Below, piece after piece: positions 9,499 to 18,254 of a stretch of 64,000 nucleotides of DNA. The stretch is taken from NCBI RefSeq assembly GCF_023822045.1, contig NZ_CP084712.1, positions 1,426,001-1,490,000 of the forward strand, read 5' to 3'. How positions within the stretch are numbered: position 1 is the stretch's first letter; each line of letters opens with the position of its first letter. A model generated the notes under the pieces. The model saw only the letters and a list, made by a program, of their open reading frames with translations, was not told the origin of the DNA and did not search any database. The position numbers were made by a program, and so were the translations under genes. The DNA is from Sphingopyxis sp. USTB-05 (GTDB taxonomy: Bacteria; Pseudomonadota; Alphaproteobacteria; Sphingomonadales; Sphingomonadaceae).

Positions 9499-10667
9499 TC
9501 GCCTGCTCCTCGTAATGATAGGCCGATCGAAAAAACAAATGCGTCGGCCTTCTCGTTTGCCCGCCGGTTGCGCTGCAAATAGGCTAGGTTGGGTGTCAGA
9601 TAGAGATTACGCCCGATCCGGTGCTCATAGCCAACCGCACTGCGGAAAACGCGTGCCGGCGTGCCATCGCCGGGAAGGCGGGCGCGGCGATAGTCGACTT
9701 CCGAACGGATGGTTCCGAATTCGGAGATTCTGTGCCGGATTGCGGTGCCGACCGAAAATTCGCGCTGAAGGCCGCCCAGGCCGCTGACTTCGCTTTGAAG
9801 TGCGCTTCTGAGGCAGACTGATGTGCCGTCGGGTTCATAGCAAAGATTGGCGCTGCCGTTGAAACGGGCGCGGCTTTCACGGGACAGGGTGACGGGGTCT
9901 CGCAGCCTAGTCCATTCGACACCAACCTGCGCTCCGCCGTACCAGAAAGTTGCGAACCGGCGGGTCGCGGTGAGGTTCAGCGAGTTTACCGATGTGTTGT
10001 CGCCGTTGACGATCCGGCTCGAAGTATGATTGCCTTGAACGCCAACCGTCAGCTTTTCGCTGAGACGCTTATTGACGCCTACGCCGAAGTCATAGGCTTT
10101 CGTCGTCTCGAGCAGATCGGAGTCGGGATATCGCAGCCGTTGCCATCCGCCCTCGCCGGTGATCGTCGTCGTGGCGTTCGGGCTCCAAGCCACCGATCCT
10201 CGCCCCTCGACGCTCTCGCGTATGCTGCGGGGATCGATCGCGAAGTCGATGCTGTCGGTCAGTGCGTCCGATACAAGATCGCGCCGGTACGACGCCCGGC
10301 CGGCGACGGTCAGATATTCGTTGCGGCGATGACGGATTTGCAGGTCCGACCGCCCGGTGACGAAATTGCCATAACGCCGCGAATATTGGCGGAGACCCAC
10401 TTCCCCCGTGAAGTCGACATCGGTCCGCGGGTCGATCTGCCACTCGACGCGAGGGCGCGCGACGAGTTCGACGGCACCCGTCGCCTTCTTTTTTTCTGTC
10501 GTCAGGAAAGGATTGTCTGACACCAGCACGGACGTATCAACCTCCAAGGTTACAGTCGGTTTCGCTTCGCTCCTGGCTGCAAGGACAAATGCCATCGCTA
10601 CGGCAAATAATCCGATCGCAAACAGGCGCAGGCTTCCGGAGACATGTTCAAGGGATAACGAGAACAT
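9495..10667 (-). CDS. outer-membrane beta-barrel protein of the EPS export operon
   Basis: The 390-aa protein has an N-terminal Sec signal (LFAIGLFAVAMAFVLAARSEA, cleavage near residue 35). The rest is a repetitive run of alternating hydrophobic/polar strands such as FTGEVGLRQYSR, LTVAGRASYRR and ATRRFATFWYGGAQVGV, ending in FVFSIGLSL, which resembles barrel strands. Beta-barrel proteins of this size often sit between the Wza/GumB and GumC genes in gum-like or EpsX-like EPS operons; their exact role is not settled. The assigned start overlaps the upstream gene by 20 bp, and the Shine-Dalgarno is weak. Confidence 0.78.
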   Translation of the reverse strand: MFSLSLEHVSGSLRLFAIGLFAVAMAFVLAARSEAKPTVTLEVDTSVLVSDNPFLTTEKKKATGAVELVARPRVEWQIDPRTDVDFTGEVGLRQYSRRYGNFVTGRSDLQIRHRRNEYLTVAGRASYRRDLVSDALTDSIDFAIDPRSIRESVEGRGSVAWSPNATTTITGEGGWQRLRYPDSDLLETTKAYDFGVGVNKRLSEKLTVGVQGNHTSSRIVNGDNTSVNSLNLTATRRFATFWYGGAQVGVEWTRLRDPVTLSRESRARFNGSANLCYEPDGTSVCLRSALQSEVSGLGGLQREFSVGTAIRHRISEFGTIRSEVDYRRARLPGDGTPARVFRSAVGYEHRIGRNLYLTPNLAYLQRNRRANEKADAFVFSIGLSLRGAGE

Positions 10668-11313
10668 CGCCGCTCAGAAGCATGGGTAGCGGGCTGCTCA
10701 ATACGCCGGCGTTCATCGCGCGGCCGCCCTTGAGAATAGTAGAGAGCTTGACCGGTTCCACGACTTGGCCATTCGGCGTCTGGCGCAGGATCACGGCGTT
10801 CTTGATGTCTGCGAACTCGGCTGTGCCGCCCGCGACGCTGAGCGCCTGAAGAATGTTGACGGGTGTGCCGCTCGTGAAGCTTCCGGGCGTCCGAACCTTG
10901 CCGACTACATAAAAGCGCATGCCGGTCGCTTCGCGGACCGATACCGTTACATCGGGGACCGATGTGCGATAGTTGACCGAAATGCGTTCGCGGATTTCAG
11001 CGGCGATGTCGGACACGTTGCGGCCTGTGGCCTGCACGGTGCCGGCGAGCGGAAAGGAAAAAGTGCCATCCGGCTGCACGCGCACGGCGCGCTGCATCCG
11101 TTCTTCGCCCCAGACGAACACGTCGAGCTCGTCGCCCGTGTTTACCTTATACTGGCTGTTAGCCGTAGCATCGGCGGTGATACTGGCCGCTGCCTCCTGC
11201 TGGGCGACTGCCGGGGTCTGGAGGACCAGCGCAGCACATGCAATTGCGCCAAAGCCCTTTCCTGCAAGGGCGCCGCAACGGCTTCCTGATATTTGGCGGC
11301 GTGTTGAGAACAC
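10648..11313 (-). CDS. polysaccharide export protein (Wza/GumB family, short form)
   Basis: The 221-aa protein has a Sec signal ending near AVA-QQ and no clear lipobox. The Poly_export domain is seen in YKVNTGDELDVFVWGEE and VRVQPDGTFSFPLAGTVQA (about residues 55-95). An SLBB domain follows (FYVVGKVRTPGSF to ILQALSVAGG), and the protein ends GDVLVIP. It is about the length of GumB and much shorter than E. coli Wza, lacking the C-terminal outer-membrane helix. The neighbouring beta-barrel protein may supply the membrane-spanning function (inference). GTG 11313 has GGGGAG upstream. It heads the minus-strand export operon and is divergent from the wecG-like gene. Confidence 0.92.
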   Translation of the reverse strand: MFSTRRQISGSRCGALAGKGFGAIACAALVLQTPAVAQQEAAASITADATANSQYKVNTGDELDVFVWGEERMQRAVRVQPDGTFSFPLAGTVQATGRNVSDIAAEIRERISVNYRTSVPDVTVSVREATGMRFYVVGKVRTPGSFTSGTPVNILQALSVAGGTAEFADIKNAVILRQTPNGQVVEPVKLSTILKGGRAMNAGVLSSPLPMLLSGDVLVIP

Positions 11314-11515
11314 GATTTCGACTCCCCGAACAACTAAGTGGACAGCATCCTAGTTCTCCGCGCCGCGAGCCGAAATTCGCTGATTGCGGTCCTTCCTATG
11401 GGGGTGGGATATTTCAGATGCCTTTTTACGCTGGGGAGCGTCGCTCGGCGCATAGATCATTGGGTATATTCGGAAGGGATTTCGCCTAGCAGAATTGAAC
11501 GATCATATCTGCATA

Positions 11516-12367
11516 ATGCGGGGCGGCTCGCAGGCATCCTACCGGCGTTCCCGATTCCGTTTCGCAAGAAGGTTCGCCGCTTTGGCAACGTTGCCCGCCT
11601 CGTCACCCTCGTCCGAGCTTGTGGACCTTGATGCTGGTGTCTTCATGGACATCGCTTTCACGCGCAAGACGATGGCTTCCGTGCTGAAAATGCTGGTCGA
11701 GCGGCAAGAGGATGCCCCGTTCGCCTATGTGGTGACGCCCAATGTCGATCATGTTGTCCGCTTGCAGCGTGTCCGGTCGGACTTGTGGCCGGTTTACCGG
11801 TCGGCGTGGGCGACGTTGTGCGACAGCAAGATCCTTGCGATCCTTGCCCGCGGGATGGGGGTCGTGTTGCCGGTGATTCCGGGCAGCGACCTGACCCAGC
11901 AGATTTTCGAGCAGGCGATCAGGCCTGCGGACAAGGTTGCGATCATCGGCGGCAACGCCGAACTCGTAGCGGGTATCGCCGACCGCTATGGGCTGCAGAA
12001 TGTCCATCACTATGATCCGCCGATGGGGTTCATCAAGGATCCCGCGGAAGTGGCTCAGGCCGTCAGGTTCGTCGTCGAAACGCGCGCGCGCTATTGTTTC
12101 CTGGCTGTCGGATCGCCGCAGCAGGAAATATTGGCTTATCGGGTGAAGCAAGCAGGCGGCGCGTGCGGCATCGGTTTTTGCGTCGGCGCAAGCCTCGATT
12201 TCCTGACCGGCGTCCAAAAGCGCGCGCCGCGGTTCATGCGTGTCCTGGCAATCGAGTGGCTCCACCGGCTGTTGTCGGATCCGGCCCGCATGTGGCGCAG
12301 ATATCTATATGACGGCCCGGGCATCTTCCAGATCGCGCGCGACTGGAAACGCGATGCGCGGCCGTGA
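11516..12367 (+). CDS. WecG/TagA/CpsF-family glycosyltransferase
   Basis: The 283-aa product is a GT26-family enzyme. Recognisable blocks are YVVTPNVDHVVRL, CDSKILAILARGMG, PGSDLTQQI, VAIIGGN, the helix LAVGSPQQEILAYR, GIGFCVGASLDFLTG and AIEWLHRLLSDPARMWRRYL. Homologues transfer an N-acetylmannosamine(uronic acid), glucose or similar unit to a polyprenyl-linked first sugar. Here it is the likely second sugar transferase of the EPS. ATG 11516 was chosen; TTG 11495 would add seven residues and ATG 11646 would remove 43. It opens a tightly coupled plus-strand operon of four genes. Confidence 0.9.
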   Translation: MRGGSQASYRRSRFRFARRFAALATLPASSPSSELVDLDAGVFMDIAFTRKTMASVLKMLVERQEDAPFAYVVTPNVDHVVRLQRVRSDLWPVYRSAWATLCDSKILAILARGMGVVLPVIPGSDLTQQIFEQAIRPADKVAIIGGNAELVAGIADRYGLQNVHHYDPPMGFIKDPAEVAQAVRFVVETRARYCFLAVGSPQQEILAYRVKQAGGACGIGFCVGASLDFLTGVQKRAPRFMRVLAIEWLHRLLSDPARMWRRYLYDGPGIFQIARDWKRDARP

Positions 12368-13524
12368 TGTGGCGCGGCTCACGCAATGGAATTGCCGCTC
12401 GCGTGCTCTTGGCATTGTCGCTCATCGGCCTGACCGGATGTATGACTGAAGAGAAACCATCCTCGCCCACGGCCACTTTCTCCGCCGCTTTCGGCTCTCA
12501 GTCCGATGCGCCGAAGAGGCTGTTCATTTCAGGCCACAGCCTGACTGACAGGCCTTTGCCGGACTATCTGGCCGCGATCGCCGACGGCACGGGCAACACG
12601 CTCGAATGGAATATGCAGCATCTCGCAGGATCGTCGCTGCGCGCGCGGACGCAAGGGGACGGTTCTGCGTCGGGGAGCGGCTATCGCGCGGGGACCGATC
12701 GGGATGGCCGGCCGATTAACGTGCTGAAAGAACTGGCGCCCGCGCCCGCAGGGCACGCGTATGACACGCTTGTGCTCAACGAAGTGCACACGCTTCTGGA
12801 AAGCCTGATCTGGAACGACACGATTGGCAATGCGGTCGATTATGAAGCGCGCTTCTTCGCCTCCAATCCCAACGGCCAGACCTATCTCTATGCGGCGTGG
12901 CTCAATGTCGACGACCTAGACGATCCCGCGGGATGGGTTGCGTATGAAAAGGCGGCAACGCGGGCTTGGCAATGCACGACAACGACGATCAACGATAAAT
13001 TGGTCGAAAAGGGACGGACGCGGCCGGTACGATTAATCCCAGCTGCTCAGGCGCTTGCCGCGCTGGTCGAGCAGGCGGCTTCCGAAACGGGGGTGAGCGG
13101 CTTGAGCGCCGCGACGACCCGCGTGACGATGGAACGGCTGTTCGCGGACGATGTGCACCTGACACACCTCGGCAATTACTACATCGCGCTGATAAGCCAT
13201 ATCGCGCTGTACGGCAGCCTGCCTTCCGACCCTTGGGTCGCGGACGATCTCGATCCGGAACAGGCGCGGGCGCTCCAACAGTTCGCGCGGGATTTTATGG
13301 GCCGTTGGCGCCAGCAGCAGGCGAAAGTAGCGATCGATTGCCCCCGATATCTCGCGGACGAGTTCGCAGGAATATATCTAGCTTACGTCAGGGATACGAA
13401 GTGGCGGCAGGACGATGGGCGATTGCGAGCCTATTATAAATGGGCGCGTTTCTCGCGGGCTTGGCCAAAGATCCTGCGTGGAGACGGCGCGGACAATCCC
13501 TTCCGGCGCGGAGAGACAGCATGA
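12367..13524 (+). CDS. SGNH/GDSL-like hydrolase lipoprotein
   Basis: The 385-aa protein starts with a lipoprotein signal ending in the lipobox LTGC (Cys near residue 25). FISGHSL puts a Ser at residue 58 in a block-I-like position, and DDVHLTHLG (residues 261-269) has the DxxH arrangement that carries Asp and His in SGNH hydrolases. The block II Gly and block III Asn are less clear. It may be an esterase or acyl-group transferase/remover acting on EPS in the periplasm, like AlgJ/AlgX relatives; that is inference. The start overlaps the upstream stop (TGATG) and the stop overlaps the next start by ATGA. Confidence 0.72.
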   Translation: MWRGSRNGIAARVLLALSLIGLTGCMTEEKPSSPTATFSAAFGSQSDAPKRLFISGHSLTDRPLPDYLAAIADGTGNTLEWNMQHLAGSSLRARTQGDGSASGSGYRAGTDRDGRPINVLKELAPAPAGHAYDTLVLNEVHTLLESLIWNDTIGNAVDYEARFFASNPNGQTYLYAAWLNVDDLDDPAGWVAYEKAATRAWQCTTTTINDKLVEKGRTRPVRLIPAAQALAALVEQAASETGVSGLSAATTRVTMERLFADDVHLTHLGNYYIALISHIALYGSLPSDPWVADDLDPEQARALQQFARDFMGRWRQQQAKVAIDCPRYLADEFAGIYLAYVRDTKWRQDDGRLRAYYKWARFSRAWPKILRGDGADNPFRRGETA

Positions 13525-15194
13525 TCGATGCCACCGGTTCCTTCTTGGCGTCGGCCGCCAAAGATGCTGCGGCCGCGATGCCTGTCGGCTCGACGAACGT
13601 CAGAGGTCAAGACATGTCGCATCCTGAAGCCAGGCGCCGCTCGCTTTTGCCGCGGGACAGCAGGTTGTTGAAGGTCGGTCTGCTATTTTTCGCTGTCGTC
13701 GCCGCTGCCATCACCATCTTTGCGGCGACCGGCCAGGCGGATTCTGCCGATCAGATAGCGCCGGCCGCACCTCCGCCACCGGATGCGCGAACCGAACTGG
13801 GTATCAATCTGTTCGGACTAGCCAATTTCAATCGACACCAGGTCTATCTGAACCTGATAACACAAAGCGAATGGTTCTCGTCGCAGGGGCAGGGCTGGAA
13901 GCTCATGCCGGCGGCGCAGCTCGATCGGAACGGTTGGGTACGCAGCCTCCAGCCGGGGCAGACCGCGCCGCGCCCCCTTATGCTCCCTCCCGCGCCGTTT
14001 CGTACGGTGGACGTGCGCTGCGAATATCATGGTCGCGGCGAAATTTCGTCGGGTGGCGTCGCACGCGTCAAGGATCGCGGTGAGGGCTGGCTGACACTTG
14101 AACTGTCCCCAACCGGTGCGGCGGACGAGGGGGCATGGATCGAGCTCATCAGCACCGATCCAGCGAACCCCGTCCGCGATATCGACTGCCGCGACCCCGC
14201 CTTTCCCCGCGATGCGCGCTTTCATCCCGATTTTCTGAAGTTCGTGAAGGATTTCAAGGTCGTGCGTTTCCTCGACTGGCAGAAGACAAATGACAATATA
14301 GATGTGAGTTGGGAGACGCGCGCCCGGCAGTCCTATTCGAGTCAGGTGACGGCCGCAGGTGCTTCGATCGAGGATATGATCGCGGTAGCCAACGAAACCG
14401 GTGCGGATCCCTGGTTTCTCATGCCGTACAAGGCCGACGAAACTTATATTCGCGAGTTTGCCCGGCTGGTTCGCGCAAAGCTGAATCCCGACCGGACCGT
14501 CTATGTCGAGCTGGGCAACGAAGTGTGGAACGACATGTTCGACGCGGCCCAGCAGGCGCAGCGTGAAGGCATGATGATGAAGCTCGGCGGCGGGGACGCA
14601 AAGCGTGCGCAGATGATCCGCTATGCCCAGAAAACGCGCGCGGCAATGAAGATCTGGACCGAGGTCTATGCCGACCGGCCCGAACATCTCGTTCGTATCG
14701 CCGCCAGTCAGCATGCCTGGTCTGACCTTGCGAACATCATTCTCGACGATGCCGATACGGCGCGCTGGGTCGATGCCTTGGCAACGGCGCCATACATATG
14801 GTTCGACTTGAACGGCTTCGGCAGCGGCGATCTCGACCGTATATTTGCCGGGATGCCAAAGGCGATCGAGCATACGATGAAATTCGCCGATGAGAACCGG
14901 GCTATTGCGTCGAAACATGGTAAGCGGTTCATCGCTTACGAAGGGGGACAACATCTCGTGACTTCCGACCTTGCGCTGGCCCGCGCCCTGCAGCGCGATC
15001 CGCGCATGGCTGAGGTGTATCGACGCTATCTGGCCGAGTGGGACAGGCGAATTCGAAGTACGCTGATGCTCTACGCGTCGACCGCGCCGATCGCGGATTA
15101 TGGTTCGTGGGGACTGATGGAATATGCGGGGCAACCAGTCGACCAGGCGCCGAAATTGCGCGCCGTCCGGCAATTTCAAGCGGGAGCGCGCTAA
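13521..15194 (+). CDS. membrane-anchored clan GH-A-like glycoside hydrolase
   Basis: The 557-aa protein has a cytoplasmic basic start, one membrane helix (about residues 50-68), then a periplasmic domain. The C-terminal half reads as a TIM barrel: VELGNEVWND places a likely acid/base Glu at 334 after Asn, and IAYEGGQH places a likely nucleophile Glu at 474, the Glu pair expected of clan GH-A. The middle part before the barrel is beta-rich and could bind carbohydrate. It probably trims EPS chains or releases aberrant polymer, a role known for hydrolases in other EPS operons. ATG 13521 has GGAGAG upstream. It overlaps its neighbours on both sides, so it is translationally coupled to the SGNH lipoprotein and the polymerase. 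Confidence 0.8.
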   Translation: MIDATGSFLASAAKDAAAAMPVGSTNVRGQDMSHPEARRRSLLPRDSRLLKVGLLFFAVVAAAITIFAATGQADSADQIAPAAPPPPDARTELGINLFGLANFNRHQVYLNLITQSEWFSSQGQGWKLMPAAQLDRNGWVRSLQPGQTAPRPLMLPPAPFRTVDVRCEYHGRGEISSGGVARVKDRGEGWLTLELSPTGAADEGAWIELISTDPANPVRDIDCRDPAFPRDARFHPDFLKFVKDFKVVRFLDWQKTNDNIDVSWETRARQSYSSQVTAAGASIEDMIAVANETGADPWFLMPYKADETYIREFARLVRAKLNPDRTVYVELGNEVWNDMFDAAQQAQREGMMMKLGGGDAKRAQMIRYAQKTRAAMKIWTEVYADRPEHLVRIAASQHAWSDLANIILDDADTARWVDALATAPYIWFDLNGFGSGDLDRIFAGMPKAIEHTMKFADENRAIASKHGKRFIAYEGGQHLVTSDLALARALQRDPRMAEVYRRYLAEWDRRIRSTLMLYASTAPIADYGSWGLMEYAGQPVDQAPKLRAVRQFQAGAR

Positions 15195-16765
15195 TGCCTG
15201 CCATCCTAATCCTAGTTGCCGGTCTTGCGCTCACATTTCGCCTCGCGGCGGGTGACTATCTTATCGTGAAGCCGAGTTTTTTCGTTGGGACGGTGAGCGC
15301 CGCGGCCATCCTGCTGTTTCTATTCAGTTTGAAGCACGACGTCCGCAAGCCGATCGAGACGCGCATGCTGGCGATCGCGGTGACGATGCCGGTGCTCGCA
15401 TGGTCTGTTCCAAGCCTTGGCCTGTTGTTCGTGATCATGTGTCTTTGGGTGCCGGTCGCCGCGCGGCGCTTCAATCTGATCGCGCCGGTATATCTGTTCA
15501 GCCTGCTGCTTTTGCCGGGCCTTGACTACACGCTCGAGCTTGGCTCACTCAAGCTCGTCGAATTCGGCGTGCACGATGCTCTGGCAATTGGTGCGGCATT
15601 GGCCATCTTCGTGAACCCCGCCAAGGGGCGGTGCCGTATCGAATGGGATTTTGCCGTCCTGCTGGTTGTGTTTACAATTGCGATGGCCGTGGCGCGCGAG
15701 ACGAGCGTCTCTCACCACTTGCGTGCGCTGACCGAAGTTTCGCTGGAACTTGCGCTACCTTACTACATCGTGAGCCGCGGTGTGCGTACCAGCGATGAGT
15801 TGAAGTCGGCGATGCTGTGGCTGGGCGCGGGCGGGGTCGTGATCGCGGCGCTTCTGATCTTCGAGGTCTGGAAGGCATGGCCGGTATATCAGGAACTCTA
15901 TCGGCTCTTCGAATTGCCGACGCTGATGCTGGTAAAGGTGCGGGCGGGCTTGATCCGCGCTGGCGGGCCGTTTGTCGAACCGACCTCGGTAGCGATGGTG
16001 TTGGCGATTTGCATCATGGCTCTCCATCTGTCGCGCGATTTCATCCGTGGCCGCCGCTATTATCTGTTGTTGATGGCAGTCGCGGTGGCCGGGCTGGTGG
16101 CGCCGCAGTCACGTGGCGCGTGGGTCGGCTTGTTCATCGCGATCGTCGCGGCAGATGCGCTCCGCGGCCGCTATGCCCTGCTGGGGCAGAAGTTTTTTGT
16201 GGCGGCCGGCGCTGTCTCCCTGCTGTTTCTTGCCGCGCAGTTTCACCCCTATTTGTCGGAGACTCTAGGGCTGTCCGGCGGGTCGAGCGCTTCGTCGGAT
16301 TATCGGCGTCAGCTATTGAGCCGCGGGTTCGAGGTGTTCGCCAATCGCCCGATAATGGGCTATTCGACGGCTGAACTGCACCACTTGCTGCCCGATCTGG
16401 TGCAGGGGGAAGGCATCATCGACTTCGTCAATACCTATATGTGGATCATGCTGATTGCGGGTCTGTTCGGCCTTATCGTTTTTGTCGCGCCGTTCGTTCT
16501 TTTCTTGACCGGTATCGTGCGCAAGGGGCGGTTCCAGGGCGCGTCGAAGCGCGACGTGGGTGCCGGAGCATTCGTCTTTGGTTGTCTTCTGATGATGATG
16601 GAGATGCTGTTCTTTACCTCCTTCGGAACACGACCAGCCTTCTATCTGTTCGCCCTGTTCGGCTTCGCCGCAGCGTTTCTGCGTCTGCAGCGCGAATCCA
16701 AGGTGGTAACAAGCCCGGCCGAGGCTGATGATAAACCGGAGCTTCTGCTTTTCTACAGGACATGA
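15194..16765 (+). CDS. Wzy-like EPS polymerase / O-antigen ligase-family membrane protein
   Basis: The 523-aa protein is hydrophobic throughout with about 10-12 predicted membrane helices. A large loop in the middle contains GGPFVEPTSVAMVLAI and VAPQSRGAWVGLFIA, the latter resembling the Wzy_C/O-antigen ligase signature (S-R-G-xW). A second periplasmic-looking stretch is around GSSASSDYRRQLLSRGFEV. Such proteins polymerise lipid-linked repeat units. ATG 15194 overlaps the previous stop (TAATG) and has GGGAG 8 nt upstream. It is the last gene of the operon and converges on the flippase gene 107 bp further on. Confidence 0.82.
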   Translation: MPAILILVAGLALTFRLAAGDYLIVKPSFFVGTVSAAAILLFLFSLKHDVRKPIETRMLAIAVTMPVLAWSVPSLGLLFVIMCLWVPVAARRFNLIAPVYLFSLLLLPGLDYTLELGSLKLVEFGVHDALAIGAALAIFVNPAKGRCRIEWDFAVLLVVFTIAMAVARETSVSHHLRALTEVSLELALPYYIVSRGVRTSDELKSAMLWLGAGGVVIAALLIFEVWKAWPVYQELYRLFELPTLMLVKVRAGLIRAGGPFVEPTSVAMVLAICIMALHLSRDFIRGRRYYLLLMAVAVAGLVAPQSRGAWVGLFIAIVAADALRGRYALLGQKFFVAAGAVSLLFLAAQFHPYLSETLGLSGGSSASSDYRRQLLSRGFEVFANRPIMGYSTAELHHLLPDLVQGEGIIDFVNTYMWIMLIAGLFGLIVFVAPFVLFLTGIVRKGRFQGASKRDVGAGAFVFGCLLMMMEMLFFTSFGTRPAFYLFALFGFAAAFLRLQRESKVVTSPAEADDKPELLLFYRT

Positions 16766-16774
16766 GGCGCCGCG

Positions 16775-16817
16775 CGCCTGTCCTTCCCGGGTAAGGGGAG
16801 CCGTCCGAGAACAGGCG
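16775..16817. terminator. possible hairpin between convergent wzy-like and wzx-like genes
   Basis: CGCCTGT at 16775-16781 pairs perfectly with ACAGGCG at 16811-16817, and the 29-nt interior can fold around CCCGGG. No T-run follows on either strand, so this is at best a weak or Rho-assisted end point. Confidence 0.25.
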
Positions 16818-16871
16818 ACGAAATTGCGTGGGCCGCCCTCGGTTCTTCCGGCTCTTCGTCGATGCGGGTTC

Positions 16872-18254
16872 TCAGAGAAGCGGGCGGATTAGCCAGTCGC
16901 CTACGGCTCCGACGATGATGCCGGCACCGCCTGCCCCAAGGAAAAGCAGCTCCTGGCGAAGGTCAAGATATTGCAGGCGATGCATCTGAACCCATTTGAG
17001 AAGGACGGCCGGAATTTCCATCAGGCCGATCGCGATGACCAGCCCTAGGACACCGCCAAGCGCATAGCCCGCGGGCCCCGCGATACAAAACCACATCAGC
17101 TTTGCGACGCTGGCTTGAAAGGTCACCTTGATGTGTCCCGTCGCGGTCAATGTTTCGTTGCCGCTGTTCGACGCGAGCGCGAAGAGCGGTGCGATCGCCA
17201 GTATCTGTAGATAGATTGCGGACGTCGAATAGCGAGGGTCGTACAATATTTCGATCACCAGCGGAGCGGAACCGATCAGGCCGCCCGCTGCGAAACAGTA
17301 AAGGAGCGACGGCAGGCGGCGCTTAGCATAAAATAGCGCGCGCAGATTCTCTTCGCCGTCACGCCATGCCTGTGAGTAGGCTGGGAAAAGGACGCGGCTG
17401 GCGTATGCTGTGGCAAAGGCGAGCGGGGCGGTGGCGAGGTTGCTGGCCAGAATGTAGAATCCGAAATGGTCGAGCGACATCAATCGCCCTAGCGCGAACT
17501 TGTCACTTTGCAGAAGCAACAGGGTGATGATGCTGGAGCCGGTAACGAAGCGCGCAAAGCCCCAGAGCTCTTTTATATATTGCCGATCGAAAGCTGGTTT
17601 ACGCAGCGAGTTCGGAAAAAGCAGATAGCTGAGCACCGATTTGAAGGCGCTTCCCGTCAGCATACTGGCCAATATCGCCCAATAGTTTCGCCAATAATAA
17701 GCGAGGACGAACGACAGCAATATCTGGAGAACCATGACGGAGAGTTCGAGCAGCGACAGCCGCAGGACCATCCGATGTCGCAATGCCGTCAAAAGGGTAA
17801 GCGAGGCGACCCCTTCGAGCACGAAAGTCAGCGATGCCGCGGCGATCAGCGGTGCCAACTCATGCTTGCCAAAGACACCTGCAATTGTCGGTGAAAGCAC
17901 GAACACGACACTTGTCAGGACGATCGATCTGAGCACCGCCATCGTCCAGATCGTATCGAGAAAGCGCGGTTTTTCGCCGTCTGGGTGACGGACAACAAAG
18001 GCCTGGAAGCCAAGGTCGGATATCATGCCGAACGCAAAGACGATCGAGGCGATGACACCTGAAATGCCGAACACTTCCGGCACCAGCAGGCGCGTAAGGA
18101 CGACGCTGCTGAAGGCGCGGAGCAGATTGCCGAGAACCACGGAAACGACGACGACGTTGGTGTCGCGGAGTGCAATGTCCCGAAACCGGTGGATGCGCGA
18201 GGAGGGCCCTGGCGGCGGGGCATCGACCAGCGCGGACACGGGCACTGAGGTCAC
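16872..18254 (-). CDS. Wzx-like oligosaccharide flippase (MOP superfamily)
   Basis: The 460-aa protein has about 12-14 hydrophobic helices and the polysaccharide-biosynthesis (PST) pattern: NLLRAFSSVVLTRLLVPEVFG near residue 45, ISDLGFQAFVVRH, then repeated helix pairs. It should flip the lipid-linked repeat unit to the periplasm for the Wzy-like polymerase. GTG 18254 overlaps the upstream stop by 4 bp, coupling it to the GT4 gene. With the export genes this gives a full Wzx/Wzy-type set. Confidence 0.9.
   Translation of the reverse strand: MTSVPVSALVDAPPPGPSSRIHRFRDIALRDTNVVVVSVVLGNLLRAFSSVVLTRLLVPEVFGISGVIASIVFAFGMISDLGFQAFVVRHPDGEKPRFLDTIWTMAVLRSIVLTSVVFVLSPTIAGVFGKHELAPLIAAASLTFVLEGVASLTLLTALRHRMVLRLSLLELSVMVLQILLSFVLAYYWRNYWAILASMLTGSAFKSVLSYLLFPNSLRKPAFDRQYIKELWGFARFVTGSSIITLLLLQSDKFALGRLMSLDHFGFYILASNLATAPLAFATAYASRVLFPAYSQAWRDGEENLRALFYAKRRLPSLLYCFAAGGLIGSAPLVIEILYDPRYSTSAIYLQILAIAPLFALASNSGNETLTATGHIKVTFQASVAKLMWFCIAGPAGYALGGVLGLVIAIGLMEIPAVLLKWVQMHRLQYLDLRQELLFLGAGGAGIIVGAVGDWLIRPLL

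Noticed and set aside
16775-16817. A strong intrinsic terminator between the convergent polymerase and flippase genes
   Set aside because: Only a 7-bp stem without a T-run; kept as a weak candidate.
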